From positions 12,656,501 through 12,720,500 of the forward strand of contig OU015568.1 in NCBI GenBank assembly GCA_907165135.1: a DNA stretch of 64,000 nucleotides, in the 5' to 3' direction. Below are positions 1 to 9,964 of this stretch, one piece after another (position 1 is the stretch's first letter; every line of letters starts with the position of its first letter). Both the position numbers and the translations under genes were made by a program. Source of the stretch: Oikopleura dioica (taxonomy: Eukaryota; Chordata; Appendicularia; Copelata; Oikopleuridae). The notes beneath the pieces were generated by a model that worked only from the letters and a program-made list of their open reading frames with translations, had not been told where the DNA came from and ran no database searches.

Positions 1-656
1 AACGAATCGAAGACTGCTTTTGGTAGAATTTCAAGTTGTCGTTGTTGGATTCGAGCAGCAGATTCGTACTTTTCTTTGATAATTCTGTTCATCTTATTGA
101 CGTTCGTGCTCGCTTTCCAGCAGGTTTTCTGAGCGCAGCTTCCGGAAGGACCATGGCACTTGCAGACAGTATTCTTGGCGCTTTCAGCAGCATTTCGACC
201 GACTTTGTTATTGTGAATTCCAAATAAGAAGGGCTTCTTTTTAAGAGCAGCGACATCGGTAAATTCAAGAGCGAACTGCTCAGCATTGAAATTTTCACAA
301 TCAGCTGAGCCCAGTTTGCAAAATTTTTCGAGGGAGTTCTTGAGATGAGCCGTAGCGAGAGCATGGAGATATGCGCTTTCTTGAGTTGGTTGTTCAAGTT
401 CTGGTTGCTCTTTGGGAAGCGTTTTGATGCCGTTGCAGCCCCAGAGGGTGTCAGACATCGACTCGAAGCAAGAGGAAGAAGTGACTTCAGCTGCATTCTT
501 AATCGCAGGGGCGATGAAGCTATTGCGTCGACAGAGATTTTTTTGCTGAGAAGTAAATCCAGAGTAGGAGCAGATCTCACCAGCCGAAGATCGGATGCCA
601 ATCCAGGAGAGAGAAGATGCCTCTGAAAAGGCAAGGAGAATGTTGGAGATTTTCAT
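1..656 (-). CDS. Wnt family secreted ligand (partial, runs off left edge)
   Basis: An uninterrupted frame starts at the ATG at 656-654 and stays open to the window edge (218 codons). It carries the Wnt signature CKCHGPSGSC followed by KTCW. The first serine of SGS is the position that is palmitoleoylated in Wnts, which is family knowledge. Cysteines before and after it fit the Wnt N-terminal domain, and GRNAAESAKN corresponds to the conserved helix before the signature. The N terminus is short and only weakly signal-like. The sequence is divergent enough that I cannot name the subfamily. The absence of introns in this stretch is notable for a Wnt gene. The 3' end lies outside the window. Secretion and Frizzled binding are inferred from the family. 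Confidence 0.9.
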   Translation of the reverse strand, partial: MKISNILLAFSEASSLSWIGIRSSAGEICSYSGFTSQQKNLCRRNSFIAPAIKNAAEVTSSSCFESMSDTLWGCNGIKTLPKEQPELEQPTQESAYLHALATAHLKNSLEKFCKLGSADCENFNAEQFALEFTDVAALKKKPFLFGIHNNKVGRNAAESAKNTVCKCHGPSGSCAQKTCWKASTNVNKMNRIIKEKYESAARIQQRQLEILPKAVFDS

Positions 657-1197
657 TTTTGGTTGTTTTTGTAAGAGTTTGAATGATCATTGAAGGTATG
701 TCTCCGCTTTTATATCGTCAAAGACTGTAGCGCTAGAACCTGATTCAAACAGATGTCCCAGTATTTTTTCTTTGAAGCGCAGATGGAAAATATAGCCAAC
801 ATCCGTTTTTATCTGATTGTCCATCGTATGTTGCAACTTCTCAGAAGTGATCCGCAACAGATGCACCGATCCACCTTACCGAAACAAGCGGCTATCAAAC
901 AAGCGAATATGCATGAAATCGTAGTTCAAAGGTACAGGTTCAAGAGTAATTAGGTCAAGAATATACAAATTCATAATTATCTAAATTTTCCACTTCGGGT
1001 CTTTTTCGAGAAGATGATAGAATATTCCAGAAGAATTTGAAGGCTCCAGACGACAGACATCTACAGATAGAAGATTCCAGAACATTGTACCCTGGAAATA
1101 GAACCTTCTGGAAGAAACGGCGCCAGTCATCAGAAACTATAAATACCGGACGAGAGACGGTTTTTTCATCACACCAGAGACACAAAAACGAACGAAA
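657..1197 (+). promoter_or_regulatory. Intergenic region with heat-shock promoter of the left sHSP gene
   Basis: Three perfect 13-nt heat shock elements of the form GAAnnTTCnnGAA are visible at 1020-1032, 1070-1082 and 1101-1113. A TATA box (TATAAATA) follows at 1138-1145, about 53 bp before the sHSP ATG. This is the expected architecture of an HSF1-driven promoter. The left part (657-950) is the upstream region of the divergent Wnt gene. It has a TATA-like patch near 708-716 and no convincing coding sequence; an ORF at 753-953 has no recognisable features. Confidence 0.8.
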
Positions 1198-1629
1198 ATG
1201 TTTACTTTTTCCAACGAACACTTTGAACCGCTGATGAACCAGCTCTTTTCTGAGTTCGCCCATTCCGCCAACAAGCGAGGAGGATGCTGCCAAACTGCTG
1301 AGAAATCGAGCAAGTGGTGCAGCTGCATCAACCTTTCTTCCATCCCCACCAAGGCCGAGGAACTGCACGTGAAGGTGGACGAGAAGAGCCGCACTTTGAC
1401 CGTGTCTGGAAAGTCTGAAACCGAGTCTACTCGACGAGACGGATTGAAGATCTTCTCAACGCACGTTTGGACAAAAGAAATTCGAATTCCAGAGGATGTG
1501 GAGCTGAAGACGATCGCGTCAAAGTTGCAGGAGAATCAGCTCACTTTCGTCGCCCAACGAGTGCAGAAAGAAGAAGAAAAGCAACAAGAAATTCCGATCG
1601 AGATCGTCGATACTCCTGCTCTTGACTGA
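1198..1629 (+). CDS. Small heat shock protein (alpha-crystallin domain), left copy
   Basis: A single-exon 143-residue protein. The alpha-crystallin domain covers roughly residues 55-130: VKVDEKSRTLTVSGK forms the first strands, and KEIRIPEDVELKTI and LTFVAQRV follow. The C terminus contains a hydrophobic I-x-I-type stretch (IPIEIVDTP), which in the family docks between dimers. The N-terminal arm is short. The protein is an ATP-independent chaperone by family. Its promoter has three perfect heat shock elements and a TATA box, so strong heat induction is likely. An AATAAA signal lies shortly after the stop near 1702. The paralogue in the opposite arm differs at a few N-terminal residues. Confidence 0.95.
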   Translation: MFTFSNEHFEPLMNQLFSEFAHSANKRGGCCQTAEKSSKWCSCINLSSIPTKAEELHVKVDEKSRTLTVSGKSETESTRRDGLKIFSTHVWTKEIRIPEDVELKTIASKLQENQLTFVAQRVQKEEEKQQEIPIEIVDTPALD

Positions 1630-1759
1630 GAAAGTCGATTATCGTTCATTCTTTTCTTAGCTGATTTTACGGAAAACACATAGATACAGTATTAACCTGC
1701 AATAAACGGAATCCTGATTTAAATTTTGCTACTTATGCTGGCTAGAACCAGCCTCCTTC

Positions 1760-1877
1760 GCTTAGCGTCATACCGCGTAGAATAAACCAGTTCTCGTCCG
1801 ATCACTGAAGTCAAACTACGACGGGCGGGGTTAGTACTTACATGGGTGACCGGTTGGGAATACCTCGTGCGCTAAGC
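1760..1877 (+). rRNA. 5S ribosomal RNA (left copy)
   Basis: A 118-nt gene whose ends pair as helix I (GCTTAGCG with CGCTAAGC). The 3' half contains the highly conserved block GGGTTAGTACTTACATGGGT, then GACCGGTTGGGAATACC. This corresponds to the internal C-box and helices IV/V of animal 5S rRNA. Together with the SL gene 270 bp downstream it forms the 5S-SL unit known from Oikopleura. Transcription by RNA polymerase III from internal promoters is expected. Confidence 0.93.
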
Positions 1878-2147
1878 ATTTTGCATTTTATTCAAATGAT
1901 GATTATCGTTTTTAACGAGGAGCCGTTCATGTCGTAAATAATTCAACAATTGTTGAATAACCAACTCTTTAGTCATTGAAAAAAGTCACCATGTTTGCGT
2001 GCGGCAAGCATTGAGTTTTGAGCTTGCCTGGCGGGCGGCGTGGCACTTGGGAAAAAGCGCCCTCTACCGCGCGCCTTTCTGAAAAGAGGCCGAAAATAGG
2101 AGCGCGCAGCGACAAAACGACCTCGAAATCAAGGACCCCTTCTCTTT

Positions 2148-2250
2148 ACTCATCCCATTTTTGAGTCCGATTTCGATTGTCTAACAGGTAAGAATCGTCT
2201 CCATGCCCTCTCTCTCCTATCCCTCTCGCCTCTTACAAAAAACAATCATG
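2148..2250 (+). ncRNA. Spliced leader (SL) RNA gene, left copy
   Basis: The 40-nt leader exon is 2148-2187. It begins ACTCATCCCA, ends CTAACAG and is followed at 2188 by the donor GTAAGAATCG. It matches the O. dioica spliced leader as I remember it. Trans-splicing adds this exon to the 5' ends of many mRNAs. The 3' end is not defined by anything I can see. After the donor there is a pyrimidine-rich stretch to about 2230, and I find no obvious Sm-site (AUUUUUG-like) outside the leader exon itself, which does contain ATTTTTG. The right-arm copy is identical over the leader. Confidence 0.88.
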
Positions 2251-2328
2251 GCCCTACATACGAGACTTCTCAGGGGTGGCTGAAACTTTCCAGCCCACCT
2301 CCGGACTTAAGGGACCTGGGCGAGCAGC

Positions 2329-2640
2329 GACGTGCTTTTTCTAAGGTCAACGAAGTTTTCCAGTCCACTTCCGCCTTATAGACCCCCTAACATTATACCT
2401 TTTTAGAATCAGCAGAAAATTTTAAGAACTTTGACGGTTTAAAATTCTTGAAAACTCCACTTCCGGTCGATTCTAGAGCCGGAAATTGACGAAATTTAGG
2501 TGTAATGGTAGAGTGTGACCTCTCAAATTGATGCTCAGAAGATTTTGAGTCATCCTGTAATCAATATATCTGAAGAAACACTCCCAAACGGGGTGAAACC
2601 GACCGGTAAAATTATGTAAAAAAAGGCATAAATTATACAC
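2329..2640 (+). mobile_element. Half-copy of a foldback element in the palindrome spacer
   Basis: The sequence starting GACGTGCTTTTTCTAAGG matches the left half of the complete foldback element at 40753-41356 in the same order: the CACTTCC block, TTTAGAATCAG, CACTTCCGGT, GATTCTAGAGCC, AAATTGATGC and CAGAAGATTTT. The matching right terminus is missing here. The element therefore sits, truncated, exactly between the two palindrome arms. The arm ends next to it (GAAACTTTCCAGCCCACCTCCGG) resemble its first 60 bp, which suggests a more complex nested structure. Confidence 0.75.
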
Positions 2641-2719
2641 GGGGATTCGTCCCACGCGGTTAAGTCCGGAGGTGGGCTGGAAAGTTTCAGCCACCCCTGA
2701 GAAGTCTCGTATGTAGGGC

Positions 2720-2822
2720 CAAGATTGTTTTTTGTAAGAGGCGAGAGGGATAGGAGAGAGAGGGCATGGAGACGATTCTTACCTGTTAGACAATCGAAAT
2801 CGGACTCAAAAATGGGATGAGT
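2720..2822 (-). ncRNA. Spliced leader (SL) RNA gene, right copy
   Basis: This is the reverse-complement copy of the left SL gene. The leader exon occupies 2783-2822 on the minus strand and is followed by the same GTAAGAATCG donor. Leader and downstream pyrimidine-rich sequence are essentially identical to the left copy. The two SL genes point toward each other across the palindrome centre. Confidence 0.88.
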
Positions 2823-3092
2823 AAAGAGAAGGGGTCCTTGATTTCGAGGTCGTTTTGTCGCTGCGCGCTCCTATTTTCGGCCTCTTTTCAGAAAGGCGCG
2901 CGGTAGAGGGCGCTTTTTCCCAAGTGCCACGCCGCCCGCCAGGCAAGCTCAAAACTCAATGCTTGCCGCACGCAAACATGGTGACTTTTTTCAATGACTA
3001 AAGAGTTGGTTATTCAACAATTGTTGAATTATTTACGACATGAACGGCTCCTCGTTAAAAACGATAATCATCATTTGAATAAAATGCAAAAT

Positions 3093-3210
3093 GCTTAGCG
3101 CACGAGGTATTCCCAACCGGTCACCCATGTAAGTACTAACCCCGCCCGTCGTAGTTTGACTTCAGTGATCGGACGAGAACTGGTTTATTCTACGCGGTAT
3201 GACGCTAAGC
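3093..3210 (-). rRNA. 5S ribosomal RNA (right copy)
   Basis: Reverse-complement copy of the 1760-1877 gene, identical over the stretches I compared, with the same helix I ends and internal control region. It lies between the right SL RNA gene and the right sHSP gene, mirroring the left arm. Confidence 0.93.
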
Positions 3211-3340
3211 GAAGGAGGCTGGTTCTAGCCAGCATAAGTAGCAAAATTTAAATCAGGATTCCGTTTATTGCAGGTTAATACTGTATCTATGTGTTTTCCG
3301 TAAAATCAGCTAAGAAAAGAATGAACGATAATCGACTTTC

Positions 3341-3772
3341 TCAGTCAAGAGCAGGAGTATCGACGATCTCGATCGGAATTTCTTGTTGCTTTTCTTCTTC
3401 TTTCTGCACTCGTTGGGCGACGAAAGTGAGCTGATTCTCCTGCAACTTTGACGCGATCGTCTTCAGCTCCACATCCTCTGGAATTCGAATTTCTTTTGTC
3501 CAAACGTGCGTTGAGAAGATCTTCAATCCGTCTCGTCGAGTAGACTCGGTTTCAGACTTTCCAGACACGGTCAAAGTGCGGCTCTTCTCGTCCACCTTCA
3601 CGTGCAGTTCCTCGGCCTTGGTGGGGATGGAAGAAAGGTTGATGCAGCTGCACCACTTGCTCAATTTCTCAGCAGTTTGGCAGCATCCTCCTCGCTTGTT
3701 CGCGGAATGGGCGAGCTCAGAAAAGAGCTGGTTCATCGGCGGTTCAAAGTGTTCGTTCGAAAAAGTAAACAT
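3341..3772 (-). CDS. Small heat shock protein (alpha-crystallin domain), right copy
   Basis: A single-exon 143-residue paralogue of the 1198-1629 gene, with a near-identical alpha-crystallin domain and C-terminal extension. Differences are confined to a few N-terminal residues (P for L at residue 13, L for F at 20, L for S in the EKLSKW segment). Its promoter keeps the TATA box (3825-3832) and one perfect heat shock element (3857-3869). Palindrome homology ends at about 3876, so the two distal elements present before the left gene are missing. Weaker or different heat induction than the left copy is an inference from that difference. Confidence 0.94.
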   Translation of the reverse strand: MFTFSNEHFEPPMNQLFSELAHSANKRGGCCQTAEKLSKWCSCINLSSIPTKAEELHVKVDEKSRTLTVSGKSETESTRRDGLKIFSTHVWTKEIRIPEDVELKTIASKLQENQLTFVAQRVQKEEEKQQEIPIEIVDTPALD

Positions 3773-3961
3773 TTTCGTTGGTTTTTGTGTCTCTGGTGTA
3801 ATGAGAAAACCATCTTTCGTTCGGTATTTATAGTTTCTGATGACTGGCGCCGTTTCTTCCAGAAGGTTCTATTTCCTATCAAGTGCCTATCAACTTTGTT
3901 CAAAGTGAAGAATAAAGATTACAAATCAACAGTGTTTTATAAATTATAATGCTTTTAATAT

Positions 3962-6900
3962 TCAATGCTTCCACATAGAAGAATATATTTTGGAGGTAAT
4001 TGATTGAGGTATTGTGCGGCGATCAGCTGAGGATCGTGTGGATACAGATGATAGAGATTTTGATGGCTTCGACTTTTTCTTTATGTCATCAGAAGTCACT
4101 ATGTTTTGAATAGGTTTTAAAGTCATTTCTGAGGAATCACCTGAGGGAAAAACCCGGTTCTTACGAGCTTTTTTCTTTTTCTCTTTTGGATTGGAATTAG
4201 ACTTCGAAGCTCTTAAATTCACTTATTTTTCCAATTTTTAACAAAGAAAAAATTAACCTCGAATCACCGGAGGTTTTTTCACAATTAGTGCTACTTTTCG
4301 AATTTAATGCTGGCAAATGTCTCTTTTTAGGCAGAGTATCTTGGATCTTTACCCCATCACTGTTTGCTACAATTCTGTCTTCGGTTTACTATGTTATTGC
4401 GAAATTATGGCAATGAGCTATCTTATTTTCCGATTGAACCGAGGCCTTGGTTTTGGAGTTTCTGTATTCCAGGGGTTACGACTAAAGAGGCGGTCTTTTT
4501 TCAAATCATCAAGGTGACACTCTACTCGTTTCTTCCTTCTCCACCATGCCTGGATGATCACTGCTGCTTGAGCTGACCTTTGCACGTATTCATGACGACG
4601 TCTTGCTTGTTTCAGAAGATGATGACGAGCTCCAGGCACAGTTCCGAAAAGATGTCTTGCAAAAGCTTCGGGGGATTCTCCACTGTACCTAAGTGCTTTA
4701 TCAAGTTTCTCACTATCGCTTATTCGGGCTTTGATAGATCCCTGAGTTCTAGCCTTAAACTTCTATGTCTTTTTTTCTTGAGATTAAATAGGCCCGATAA
4801 AATTATGTCATTTCTCAAGCCGTTCATAGGAATTTCTTCGCGAAAAAGGATTCCTTCCACTTTCACAGAGCTAAGTTTTCTTGGAGTCTGAGTTTGATGC
4901 GTTTTCGTTTTCAGTTCCGTTTGTGTTCCGATCGAGACTCTTATTGGGTTTGGCGGTGGTGCTTCTACCGGTACAAATGTGCTCACAACTTGCTCTCGTT
5001 TTTTGTTCTCATTGATTTCAGTTATCGGCGTCGCTTTTGACATTGAAGCAATTCTTATTCGTCTTATTTCATCTGCATCGCGTCGAAGATGTTCTTGCTT
5101 TAGCATAAGGAATTTTTGCTTTTCTTCTTTGAGATTTTCACTGTATCGTCTCCATGCTCGCTGAATCTTACTTGCAGCCAGGTGCTTCACGTCTTCACCA
5201 ACCAGTGCGTCCAAATTTATTAAAATAGCAATTGCATCCTGATGATCCGCTTCAAATGCCATGTCAAGTGGTGTCTCTCGCTCGATTGAGAAGGTCATCG
5301 AATTGATAAAAGCATGATATTGGAGAAGAAGTCTCATTGCTGCAACATGATTACTTCTTGCTGCGAGATGAAGGGGAGTGTATCCGTTTTCGTCTTGAGC
5401 GTCGACATCAGCGCCCCATTCCAGGAGGGCTGCCATCGAATTCGCCTTGCCATTTTCACTTGCAACATGCAGCGCTGTCTGACCTGATGAGTCTTTTATC
5501 TCAAGTCTGAGCATATTCTTTGCATTCGCAAGTCTTGCAATGTATTCGATCACATCTGCATGACCAGCTTCAGCTGCAAAATGGAGCGCAGTACTTCCAA
5601 AGTTGTCCTTTTCGAAGGTTTGAAATTTCTTTAATAAGAATCTTTTGAAAATAAAAGGAAATAGAAATCTATCCTGATGGAAAATCTCTTCTGGTGACGC
5701 ATTATCCGCTAGATTCTTTACAGTTGACAAGCTGCCGGACTGAAGAGCTCCAAAGAGCGCCGTTTGACCATCATGATTCGATGCTTGAGTATCTGCCCCA
5801 CGAGAAATTAAGGCACTTACACTCAGACTTTTGCCATGTGCAGCAGCTGCGTGGAGTGCTGAGTTACCATCATTGTCTACTGCTTGAATCTCACCACCGG
5901 AATGGATCAGCTAAAAGCTCTCTATGAGTATCCGGTTTCCAACAATGAAATCAAATAAAGAAAATTCTTCAAAGCGTACTTTCTCGATCGCGAAATCAGC
6001 GCCACGAGATGCAGCCCACATAAGAGGAGTCGCACCAGTTTCATCCTTGACATCCACATTTACCCCATGTTTGAGAAGCAGTTGAATAGATGTCTGGTGA
6101 TTTGACGTGCTTCCAGCCGCTGCGGCGTAATGCAGTGCTGTTGCCCCATTACAGTCCTTATGAATGCCAAAAACTGACGAAATTCTAGTCCTACCTGCGC
6201 ATGAACATCAACATCGCCATCAATGAGCTCTTGAATAAAATCAGCACGCCCGAGCTGCGCGGCCCAGTGAAGAGCCGTTCTACTTAGATTATCGGCTAAA
6301 TTAACATCACATCCTTTAGCTTTTCAGAGGTTCTGATGATTCTAAAGAAATTTAATGATGAGTTGCCACCTCAAATCCTATTAACAAAGACGCCACGCTT
6401 TTGTTTGCAGCTTTGACGGCAACATGAAGTGCAGTCCGACCTTCATGATCCTGCCAATCAATAAGAGAAGAACTCCCTTTCTCCAGTAGCACCTCCGAAG
6501 TAAGAACAGCATCTGCTTGAGTATTTCCAGCGCAAAAATGCAATGGAGTCTTTCCTTTCGAGTCGCCAATATCTGGGTTCGCAGATGCCTTCAAAAGAAG
6601 ACGGACAGCTTCCACATTGGCAAAATAGCTAGCACAGTGAAGCGCGGACTGGCCTTGATGGTTTTGAACATCAATATAATCAGAAGACATCGCTTTTAGA
6701 ATATATTTTACACATGATCCGTCGGTGATTCTACGATTGGTAGCAAGATGCAGCGGAGTTTGACCATCTTTATCTGGTAGGGAAAACTGACAATTCTTAG
6801 CAACCAAGAGCTGAAGAAATTTAATCGATCCCTTATGTGCAGCGATGTGAGCAGCACTTCGACCAACATTATCGACGGAGCTAACTTGAGCTCCTAGTCT

Positions 6901-7294
6901 GAGAAGACATTTGGCAGTGTTGAGTCGGTCGGCGAGGACGCAGTACATAAGAGGAGTGCGACCGAAATAGTCTGGGGAATCCATCAAGGTGCCGTTTTCT
7001 TTTAGAACTTCCTCTTTAGTAGGGTCGCATAAGTGCTTGTTAGTTATAGAAGAAATTGAGTACGTAAATTATTTTCGCCCGTTTTCCTAGTTCATCGCGA
7101 TCGCCTTAGAAATTGTATTTGTCAAAAGATGTGAATAATTTTAAATAAGCAGTAATCTAATAAACAGCTAATTCTATGACAATTGGACAAATATTAATTT
7201 TGCCCTGTTTGACTTTTGTGAGCTCCTTTAGTTTACCTTTGAGCGCAGCTTTATGTGCAGCTGTAATGTCGTCAACTTTAAGCTCTACTTCCAT
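3962..7294 (-). CDS. INVS: Inversin: ankyrin repeats plus IQ motifs
   Basis: A multi-exon gene. Exon 1 (7214-7294) encodes MEVELKVDDITAAHKAALKG and ends before GTCAAA. Exon 2 starts at about 7035 and includes FGRTPLMYCVLADRL, essentially identical to vertebrate inversin. Many ankyrin repeats follow (TPLHLA, TALHVA and similar). Two IQ-like segments are visible (AASKIQRAWRRYSENLK near 5100 and AVIIQAWWRRKKR near 4540), then a basic tail ending SSMWKH at 3962. Inversin works at the ciliary inversin compartment and in planar polarity or Dishevelled regulation, and it binds calmodulin through its IQ motifs (family knowledge). Internal exon edges, especially 5740-6350, were not all resolved. Confidence 0.9.
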
Positions 7295-7976
7295 TGTTAT
7301 CTATTTTTTTCAAAGAGTTTTGTATACTTTTTCTGGTCGGGCAAAAAGTCAAATATTTTGGTGAAATTGGATTTTCGCGGGAAAGCGTACGACGCTGAAC
7401 GACTTCTACCACGCAGCGCCTGGAGTAGACAAAAGCTGACCTACAAGTAGCTTCTCAATAAGCTTTATATCGGCTTAAAATGTGCGAGACGCGTTAAACA
7501 AACATCTGAAGACGGAATTCTGCTTTTTTTTCTACGAAACATTTTGAAGATATTTCGACCAAAAGTCTGACCATGATGCGTAAATATAATATTCTGCGTT
7601 GTCCAATTTGTTAACTGAGGCTTACTTTTCGTTATTGGCAATTTGTGATTTGACATTTTAATTTGCGTCATTTTCTTGTTGAAATGTTGAAATCGATACC
7701 TGCAAAAGCTGCTTACTAACTAACCCTTACAATGATGAAAAACTACTATCTAAGGACTAACAAAACTAGTTAATACAATTTTTTTCTGCAGCAATATTTA
7801 TTTCAAAAATCTATCATAAAGGGCGCTGAGGTAAATATAAATAAAAAAAAAACATTGCGGCGTGTAAAACGATAATTAATCACGGGGAGAAACTCGTGAA
7901 TAAAAAGAAGGGAAAAGGCAGCAACGTCGATCGCGACGGATTGGGGTTTTTGAGATTTGTGTCTAGTTAACTTGGA
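7295..7976. other. Intergenic region, no supported gene
   Basis: This is the region between the start of the inversin gene and the 3' end of the NALF-like gene. It is AT-rich with short ORFs on both strands (for example 7465-7671 minus) that show no conserved motif. It should contain the inversin promoter. A perfect hairpin, CTTGGACT/AGTCCAAG with an 8-nt loop, spans 7971-7994 and includes the stop codon of the neighbouring gene. Confidence 0.5.
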
Positions 7977-8939
7977 CTAAATAAATAGTCCAAGTAAGCT
8001 AATCAGAATTGTAGTGGAGGTGAATGAATGGAATCGGGGTAGATCTGAGCCTTTACTGGAGCTACAAGGGTCGCTCCAATTTTCGGGTGTCTCATCTGTA
8101 TAATTAGAAGAGTTACTCGAAATATTAGAGTATGAAAAGCATCCTGGAGCTGACTCTTCCTCACATGACAAAGCAGGCTGTCCTCCATATAGCTGAATTA
8201 AAAGTTTTAGCTAAAGAGTCAAGCTCTTTTGTTCTAACCTGATTATCTTCGACTCTCAAGAAAGGACATTTCAATCTAATTCGACAACAAAAGTCTCCGC
8301 ATAAAGTATCATTTCTTCCTCGCCGCAAGAGCTGGGCACACACAAATTGCTCATAGGTTTTCGTACATTCTTCAGCGATCATCTTCGTCGGGTCACCATT
8401 AGTAGGATCGGCAGCGTCGTCCAAAACATCATTTAACTCTTCGATAAATTGCGTTGCGCATTTGTTAATTCTATCTTTGCAGCAGTCACATAATGAAGGT
8501 TGCTTAGTCGTTCCTCGTTGAGTGAAGTTATTAGGGCAAAGAGCAGATGTTGATTCAGAACTTGAAGACGCACTTTTATACAGTAGACCGCATTTATCAT
8601 CTTTGCTTCGACCATCCTCTTTTGAACAGGACGGGTCACTGAGTACTGTGGAACTAAAATTGATTTGATTCACTTGTCAAGGCTCATTTGCTGATTAGAC
8701 GAATAAAATATTCCCTGTTCAAGTTTGAACTGTGGAAACAAAACTTACCAATATTCAACCATATCTCTTGAGCACTCTTCTTTGCCGAAACAATTGTATT
8801 TGATTTCACAGCTAGAGCTTGTATTCTCGTCCATAGGAAATTGTCCGACTAGATTCAACAGTGGAGAGCTGGTTATTTGGTCAAGGGTACCTGTCGATAA
8901 TATGAGTATTAGGGCGACTAGCCAGGCACATTGCAGCAT
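7977..8939 (-). CDS. NALF/FAM155-like NALCN channel auxiliary factor
   Basis: The ATG is at 8939-8937 and a hydrophobic N terminus (CAWLVALILILSTGT) follows. A cysteine-rich domain is spread over several exons, with CDCCKDRINKC and CGDFCCRIRLKCPFL. Removing a short GT-AG intron joins CPFLRVEDNQ to LYGGQPALSCEE. This matches the NALF/FAM155 hallmark, where CPF is followed by D-N, then YGG and a cysteine. The protein ends with a hydrophobic stretch (TTILISLLGLFI) preceded by an N-glycosylation-rich spacer, so it is C-terminally anchored by a TM or a GPI-like tail. By family it would help fold and traffic the NALCN sodium leak channel. First-exon joins near 8660-8740 are uncertain. Confidence 0.75.
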
Positions 8940-9964
8940 TTTTGTATACACCTTGTCATGGCAGTCCCAGAGTAAACTGGCTCATCCGAATCTTTTTCTT
9001 CTTTTGAATATCTCTTCACTGATCCCTTTTAGGTGGTGAATATTTGATATTAACGCTTCACGAGAGCGCGTTGTTTCTCTAAGGCGGCGTGGTAGCTCCC
9101 CTGTTAATGGAACAGGTTTTACTCCGCTTTGGCAAGTGAAAATGGCGCGAATATCAAGGGGATTGAGGATCGATTGACTTATCTGTTGCAAGAGGCCAAT
9201 CGGCGTGGCGGCGATTACCGATCAATGCCTTCGGTCGCAGAGCAATGCACGGTGCACTGTGCGACACGCGCCCCGGCGTGGACCTGCATGCCTGCCGACC
9301 CGTCGGCCCCGCTGCACAAATTAAAAATTATCTCTCAGACCTGACCTTATACTCTCCCAGAGGGAAAACAAAAATATAAATCAACAGCTTCTTATGAATG
9401 CTGGAAGCACATGAGATATGATTCAAGATCCTATAATCATCACAGCGCTCAGGTTAGTGTTCCAAAAAGAGAAGCCGCTAAATTTGACTTAGTGTCTTTG
9501 CGATAGGATTTATGTTCATGTTTGGATTTTATTTCTATGAGCAGTTTTTCCTGAAATCCTATCAGAGAAAGAAGCTAAACCGCTTTAGGACACCAGGTGC
9601 AAGTCAGGATTGGGGTTGAGTCGACATCCTGGAGTATAAATGTCCTTGGATCTCGCATCAACCCTTACTTAGCGCTCTATGTTTGGCGAAACCTCCTTCA
9701 ACGATTCCAAGAAAGAGACGAATACAGTTTAATTTCTTGGCGTCAAAGCTGTCATCGACACTTCTGTACTAAAATGTCAATCACTTCCATTTTTTCTGAA
9801 TACATTCAAGCTAACCCATTACTTCCACAGTGCCGTACCGCATCAGGGCCATCGTTAGAGCGGTCCTTTAAAGTGCATTTCTTCATTATTGATAATGTTT
9901 GACATTAATACATCAATCGGTATAAAAGCAAGAGTCAGGTGTCATTAGCTCGGATCAGAACATC
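8940..9964. other. Intergenic region with a GC-rich patch and a TATA promoter
   Basis: No gene could be supported. A stretch at about 9195-9320 is strikingly GC-rich (roughly two thirds G+C by eye) compared with its AT-rich surroundings and lies in an open frame (9129-9344, plus strand). It resembles no family I know. At 9921-9928 a TATA box (TATAAAAG) precedes the small secreted-protein candidate at 9965. The rest is AT-rich. Confidence 0.5.

Larger units (their letters stand above)
1094..3876. repeat. Large inverted repeat (palindrome) carrying sHSP, 5S rRNA and SL RNA in each arm
   Basis: The segment 1094-2310 is repeated in reverse complement at about 2660-3876. Paired features are symmetric about 2485: sHSP ATG 1198/3772, TATA 1138/3832, 5S 1760/3210 and SL start 2148/2822 all sum to 4970. 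The arms differ only by scattered substitutions, for example CAATCATGG against CAATCTTGG near the inner end. The spacer (about 2311-2659) is not palindromic and contains part of a dispersed foldback element. Homology stops abruptly at 1094 and 3876. The arrangement implies an inverted duplication kept similar by gene conversion, or one that arose recently. An assembly artefact is less likely because the arms and flanks differ. Confidence 0.93.

Noticed and set aside
89..634. 181-residue ORF on the minus strand inside the Wnt gene
   Set aside because: It is a shadow frame; the Wnt frame with CKCHGPSGSC starts at 656 and runs to the edge.
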